Shown here: in pieces, positions 60,266 to 64,000 of the stretch
How the letters are laid out: each line of letters starts with the position of its first letter
How positions within the stretch are numbered: position 1 is the stretch's first letter
Assembly (NCBI GenBank): GCA_012839745.1
Contig: DUMS01000086.1
Span: 62,001 to 126,000 of the forward strand
Reading direction: 5' to 3'
From: Tissierellia bacterium
GTDB lineage: Bacteria > Bacillota > Clostridia > Tissierellales > Tepidimicrobiaceae
Length of the DNA: 64,000 nucleotides
Program-made: the position numbers and the translations under genes
Notes under the pieces: generated by a model
What the model was told of the DNA's origin: nothing
Database searches by the model: none
What the model saw: the letters and a program-made list of their open reading frames with translations, nothing else

Positions 60266-61624
60266 CTACTTGTAATCATTTAGCTTATATCTTATTTCAT
60301 CAGTAAAGTACTTAATGTTTTCCTTCCACATTTCATAGTTCATAACCTTTCTAAGTATTACATTTATCTTATTGTTCATACAGTCTATATTGTCATCGTT
60401 TATAAACTCTATTTCCCTATTCTTTATGAAGCTGTCTGCGATTAAGTCCATTATATATAGCGTAATTTCCTTCTTCTCCTCATCACTGAAACGGGAATTC
60501 AGTCCTTCGCTCAGTTTAAGGTTATCTAAAAACCTGTCCCTTAAAAACATCAGGAATTTTTCAAATTCCTCTGCCTTGCTTCCTGATTCCAATTGGAATA
60601 TTATTTTGAAAAACAGATTCCATTTAAAATCCTTGTTTATTACTTCCAGTATGGCCTCCCCTATTTTCCTGCAGAATTCATCATCGTAGCGAATTTCCCT
60701 TTCAAACTCTATATATTCCTCCAGATACAGATCATTCTCCTTCAATTTGTAAAGCTTTGATAGCATCTTAAGGTAAACGTTATCATAAGCCATAGGATCA
60801 GTATAGCCATTTTGCTTCAATACATAGGATACAATGATATCGCATGACTTTCTGTAATCTAAAACAAATCCAAACTCCTTCTTTGTCTTATCTGAATATA
60901 TATCGTATATTATCTTGGACAGTATTGTCTCCAATTGCTCCTTTCTCTTGTCTATATTGGCTTCATCAAGTTCCTTCAGGTGATTATACAGAATCATCAG
61001 CTGTTTATCCACCATGCTCAGATTTTCCTTCAGGGTATACATTATGTCTCTAAAAAGGCCCTCTGTAAGCAGATATTTATAGTTCTTATATAATACCTTG
61101 TGTTCAGCTTCACTCCAGAATACATTTACAAGGGATTTTATCTGAAGTTCAAACCGTATTGTCATATCTCCTCTTATATACTTTCCATCTATTTTGTATA
61201 TTCCAAATCCGTTTTTTTGAAGCTGAGGCTGGTTTTCGTCCAGATTAAGCATTATATCGGGATTTTCCCTGCTGAAATAATATCCCTCTTCGGCAGGTAT
61301 GTTGAATTCCTCAACTACCTTGGAGTAAACGTCCATTTCATCCTCTATGAATCTGCATTCAATTCTTATACCCAATAAATCTGACAGGTTTTCAATAAGG
61401 TCCTCAGGGGTTTTATACTTCAAGTAGAAATTATTTCTGAATATCTTTTCCTTAAGGCTGGTAGCAGTCTTTACTCGTGAGGTAATATTTAATATATTAT
61501 CATATTTTAAAAACAAGCCCCTAAAAAAGTATTCCAGTTCCCTGTTGCTTTCTTCCAGTATATCCTTCATATCCTCTACCATAGCAACTGTTTTATCGAT
61601 AAACTCGAATATTTCCAATCTCAT
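60266..61624 (-). CDS. RelA/SpoT-domain protein (possible alarmone synthetase)
   Basis: A 452-residue protein. The first about 230 residues match a RelA/SpoT nucleotidyl-transferase fold: ITSRVKTATSLKEKIFRNNFY, then DLLGIRIECRFIEDE and the FELQIKSLVNVFWSEAEHKVLYKNYK segment, which parallels the ExQxRT...W...EH...YK motif of (p)ppGpp synthetases. There is no hydrolase, TGS or ACT domain. The C-terminal half (about 235-452) is helical and unrecognised, so it is longer than small alarmone synthetases. The nucleotide product is uncertain. The start has AAGGGGG about 12 bases upstream. Confidence 0.78.
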   Translation of the reverse strand: MRLEIFEFIDKTVAMVEDMKDILEESNRELEYFFRGLFLKYDNILNITSRVKTATSLKEKIFRNNFYLKYKTPEDLIENLSDLLGIRIECRFIEDEMDVYSKVVEEFNIPAEEGYYFSRENPDIMLNLDENQPQLQKNGFGIYKIDGKYIRGDMTIRFELQIKSLVNVFWSEAEHKVLYKNYKYLLTEGLFRDIMYTLKENLSMVDKQLMILYNHLKELDEANIDKRKEQLETILSKIIYDIYSDKTKKEFGFVLDYRKSCDIIVSYVLKQNGYTDPMAYDNVYLKMLSKLYKLKENDLYLEEYIEFEREIRYDDEFCRKIGEAILEVINKDFKWNLFFKIIFQLESGSKAEEFEKFLMFLRDRFLDNLKLSEGLNSRFSDEEKKEITLYIMDLIADSFIKNREIEFINDDNIDCMNNKINVILRKVMNYEMWKENIKYFTDEIRYKLNDYK

Positions 61625-61676
61625 ATTAATTTGGGCCCCCTTACTTTTCCTATTTAAGCTATTACACTATATTTAT

Positions 61677-61705
61677 ATTATACCACAAATAGCTTTATAT
61701 GAAAC
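61677..61705 (-). promoter_or_regulatory. extended -10 promoter for the RelA/SpoT-domain gene
   Basis: The minus strand reads TGGTATAAT, an extended -10, about 55 bases ahead of the start; the -35 is weak. Confidence 0.5.
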
Positions 61706-61785
61706 TAAATATGGAATTTGTAGGATTCCACTGAGTCTTATGGAAAAATTTTATTGAATACTTATATAAACTAGTTCTTATTTCC

Positions 61786-61814
61786 TTTAATGTTTTATTA
61801 AAATCTATCGATAT
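61786..61814 (+). promoter_or_regulatory. possible flagellar sigma-28-type promoter of the chemoreceptor gene
   Basis: TTTAA, 15 bases and TATCGATAT approximate the motility-sigma consensus TAAA-N15-CCGATAT. A weak match, placed 48 bases ahead of a chemoreceptor gene. Confidence 0.35.
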
Positions 61815-61861
61815 ATAGTAAGTAAAGTATTCTCAAAAATATTGTGGAAAGGTTGGTCAGC

Positions 61862-63868
61862 ATGCAGATTAAAAACAAGATTACCTTTTTTATGGTATTA
61901 ATTTGTATTTTAAGTTCAGTATCAATATTTTTAGGCAATTACAACATAGCCATTCATACTATTGAAGAAAGGGTTGATGAAGGCATTCAAGGCACAGCAG
62001 CCAATACTGCAAAGGATATAGATAAGTGGCTAGCCTTGCAAAAGAATTCCCTTACCGGAATCGCAAACAGCCTGGCACATTACAACAACTTTGAATATGA
62101 CCATGTATTTCAGTTCCTAAGTGATCAGAATAATACCAACGCAGATATCGTAGGATATTACATAGCATTAGAGGATAATACCTTCGTTTCCGGAACCGGA
62201 TGGATACCTCCTGATGACTATATTGCAACAGAAAGGGCCTGGTATAAGGGTGCTATAGATAATGATGGCACATGTATTTCTGCCCCATATATTGATATGT
62301 ACACCAATAAGATGGTAATTACAATTTCCATGCCTTTGAAAGTCAACGGCATTACCATTGGAGTAGCTGCATCAGATGTTTATATAGACAAGCTGTTAGA
62401 AATAATCAGCCAGGTTGATGTAGGAGAGGACTCATACGCATTTCTAATAGATGCCGATGGAAATATACTTGCTCACTTAAATGAAGAATATAAGCCAACG
62501 GCTGAAGGAAGCTTTGTGAATATAAACAATATATTAGATGGAAAGCTGTCAGCCATTATGACGGGAGTAAACTTATCCTTAAAAGACAAAATAGCAACAG
62601 ATTATGATGGCGTTGATAGAATATTTATGTTTAATAACATAGAGGAATCAGGGTGGAAGGTTGGACTGGCAGTATCATCAGAACATACCCTGAGTGCATT
62701 AAATCAGGTGGTCAAATCCTCTGTTTTACTAACTGTTGCCGTAGTAGTAATAGCTGTTGTAATATCTTTAATACTGTCAAATTCCATTTCAAAGCCAATT
62801 CTGAAGTCTGTGGATTTTGCAAAGAATATTGGAAATCTTGACCTATCCCAGGATATCGACCAGAATGAGCTGAAAAGAAAAGATGAAATAGGAACAATGC
62901 TCAACGCTTACCAGTCCATAATAGATAAATTGAGAACCTTTACAAAGGAATTAATCACTTCCATTGAGATGAACAACGAAGTATACAAAAATACCCTGGA
63001 CAGGCTCAGCTATTTGATGGAACAGGCTGACAACAACTCTGCAACTACAGAAGAGCTTTCTGCCGGAATGGAAGAAATAACAGCAACAGTATCAACAATT
63101 TCTGATTCTTCCAAAGAAATAGATAAAGCTGTAGCAGATTTCTCTGCCAAAGTAGAAGAAGGGGCCCATACGTCATATGAAATCAGCAAAAGAGCTGAAG
63201 AGCTAAACGATCAGATTGAACAGTCGAAGAAGAGGACTTTGAGCATATACGAGAAATCCAAGGAGGAAATAGCAAAAGCCATAGAATCTTCAAAAAACGT
63301 AGAAAAAATAAATATACTGTCAAATGCTATTCTTGAGATAACAGACCAGACAAACCTGCTTGCCTTGAATGCTGCAATTGAAGCTGCAAGAGCAGGAGAA
63401 TCAGGCAGAGGATTTGCAGTGGTGGCTGATGAAATAAGAAAGCTTGCAGAAACTTCACAGAAGGCCGTGGAAGAAATAAAATCTGTAACTGATACCATAA
63501 TAGCTTCCGTTAACCTGTTAGTAGAAAATACCATAAACCTGTCAGAGTTTTTGGATAAGGAAGTAATAAAAGACTATGAAATGATGGTAGAAGCAGTTAA
63601 CAACTACAAAAAAGATGGAGCTTTACTCAATGATGTGCTTTCAGATTTAAGTGCCAACTCTGAGGAATTAACTGCATCAGTAAATAATATGGCATCTTCA
63701 ATTAATGAAATATCCATTACCATTAACGATTCATCTGCGGCTACCATGGACATAGCTGAAAAGAACCTGGAGGTAGTAAAGGCCATATCCGAAATAAACG
63801 AGATAATGGAGAAAAACAAGAAAATAGCAGAAAAACTGGGAATAATAATATCAAACGTTAAAATGTAA
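61862..63868 (+). CDS. methyl-accepting chemotaxis protein with amino-acid-type dCache sensor
   Basis: A 668-residue membrane chemoreceptor. After transmembrane helix 1 (about 8-28) comes an extracellular double-Cache domain (about 30-275) that contains [15 protein letters not shown] and [16 protein letters not shown]; the R-x-W-Y ... Y-x-D pattern matches the amino-acid-binding dCache_1AA motif. Helix 2 (about 280-300), HAMP, and the signalling domain with [23 protein letters not shown] follow. It probably senses free amino acids, which suits this organism. I choose the ATG at 61862 with GGAAAGG upstream rather than the GTG of the track. Confidence 0.93.
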   Translation: MQIKNKITFFMVLICILSSVSIFLGNYNIAIHTIEERVDEGIQGTAANTAKDIDKWLALQKNSLTGIANSLAHYNNFEYDHVFQFLSDQNNTNADIVGYYIALEDNTFVSGTGWIPPDDYIATERAWYKGAIDNDGTCISAPYIDMYTNKMVITISMPLKVNGITIGVAASDVYIDKLLEIISQVDVGEDSYAFLIDADGNILAHLNEEYKPTAEGSFVNINNILDGKLSAIMTGVNLSLKDKIATDYDGVDRIFMFNNIEESGWKVGLAVSSEHTLSALNQVVKSSVLLTVAVVVIAVVISLILSNSISKPILKSVDFAKNIGNLDLSQDIDQNELKRKDEIGTMLNAYQSIIDKLRTFTKELITSIEMNNEVYKNTLDRLSYLMEQADNNSATTEELSAGMEEITATVSTISDSSKEIDKAVADFSAKVEEGAHTSYEISKRAEELNDQIEQSKKRTLSIYEKSKEEIAKAIESSKNVEKINILSNAILEITDQTNLLALNAAIEAARAGESGRGFAVVADEIRKLAETSQKAVEEIKSVTDTIIASVNLLVENTINLSEFLDKEVIKDYEMMVEAVNNYKKDGALLNDVLSDLSANSEELTASVNNMASSINEISITINDSSAATMDIAEKNLEVVKAISEINEIMEKNKKIAEKLGIIISNVKM

Positions 63869-63870
63869 AA

Positions 63871-63922
63871 TAAAGAGGTACTGCCAGTGGATTAACGCCA
63901 CAAAGCAGTACCTCTTTACTAA
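63871..63922. terminator. terminator after the chemoreceptor gene
   Basis: TAAAGAGGTACTGC and GCAGTACCTCTTTA form a 14-bp stem with a small inner GTGG/CCAC hairpin. It also covers the stop of the convergent partial gene at the right edge. Confidence 0.85.
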
Positions 63923-64000
63923 TTATCCCCCTGGTTTGCCACACCCAATAGGCTGCCTACAATTCCCAGTATACCGCTGGTAACAATTATAAACATTACG
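63919..64000 (-). CDS. C-terminal end of a membrane protein, unidentified
   Basis: The last 26 codons of a minus-strand gene entering from the right edge, reading VMFIIVTSGILGIVGSLLGV and ending ANQGDN before TAG. It is one glycine-rich hydrophobic segment near the C-terminus. The sequence is too short to name. Confidence 0.5.
   Translation of the reverse strand, partial: VMFIIVTSGILGIVGSLLGVANQGDN

Noticed and set aside
1-64000. CRISPR arrays, tRNA or rRNA genes, insertion sequences, prophage
   Set aside because: I saw no regularly spaced repeats, no tRNA or rRNA signatures, and no transposase, integrase or phage genes.

Overview
The window comes from a low-GC, Gram-positive anaerobe of the clostridial type that ferments amino acids, most like Tissierellales or Peptostreptococcaceae. 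The signs are a selenocysteine-containing glycine-reductase-type component B (grdE/grdB), an indolepyruvate:ferredoxin oxidoreductase with a tungsten aldehyde oxidoreductase, many amino-acid and peptide transporters and M20 peptidases, a SleB-type spore-cortex hydrolase, strong GGAGG ribosome sites with frequent TTG/GTG starts, and two sigma-54 activators. Placement is by gene content only. Nearly all genes lie on the minus strand; the exceptions are a purine permease, sleB with a small ORF, and two chemoreceptors.

Layout. 1-5.4 kb: end of a Tm-1-like gene, an alpha/beta hydrolase, glyA, a purine-riboswitch-controlled NCS2 permease and an MBL-fold hydrolase. 5.7-14 kb: amino-acid transport and conversion (LysE exporter, AGCS symporter, YtcJ amidohydrolase, aspartate-racemase family protein, NSS symporter) with a sigma-54 activator and a consensus -24/-12 promoter. 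14-18.4 kb: iorA-iorB-aor operon for oxidative removal of aromatic 2-oxoacids. 18.5-26 kb: an unusual soluble chemoreceptor fused to a family-5 solute-binding domain, a P1 peptidase, sleB behind a compact c-di-AMP-type riboswitch, murJ and an SLH protein. 26-31 kb: livKHMGF operon. 31-40 kb: a chemoreceptor and a nucleoside uptake and phosphorolysis operon (BMP lipoprotein, ABC transporter, flavoprotein, uridine-phosphorylase-like enzyme). 40-50 kb: the most interesting locus, grdE-grdB(Sec)-nhaC-ald-odh-ald with its own sigma-54 activator and promoter and a Crp-family gene. 50-54 kb: two tandem secreted LysM nucleotidases. 54-59 kb: three M20 peptidases and a YfcC transporter; one peptidase and the transporter are both truncated at a shared TA-repeat junction. 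59-64 kb: a secreted copper-amine-oxidase-N-like protein, a RelA/SpoT-domain protein and a chemoreceptor with an amino-acid-type Cache motif.

How the genes fit together. The 40-50 kb cluster joins a reductive Stickland module (component B, which turns a glycine-like substrate into acetyl phosphate using GrdA/C/D encoded elsewhere) to an opine-dehydrogenase-family enzyme and two alanine dehydrogenases. I infer a route for an N-substituted glycine or opine (for example strombine) in which one half is reduced and the released amino acid is oxidised; this is a hypothesis. Secreted nucleotidases, the nucleoside ABC importer, the phosphorylase and the purine permease form a plausible nucleotide-scavenging path. 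Two cell-envelope genes carry identically spaced WalR-like boxes.
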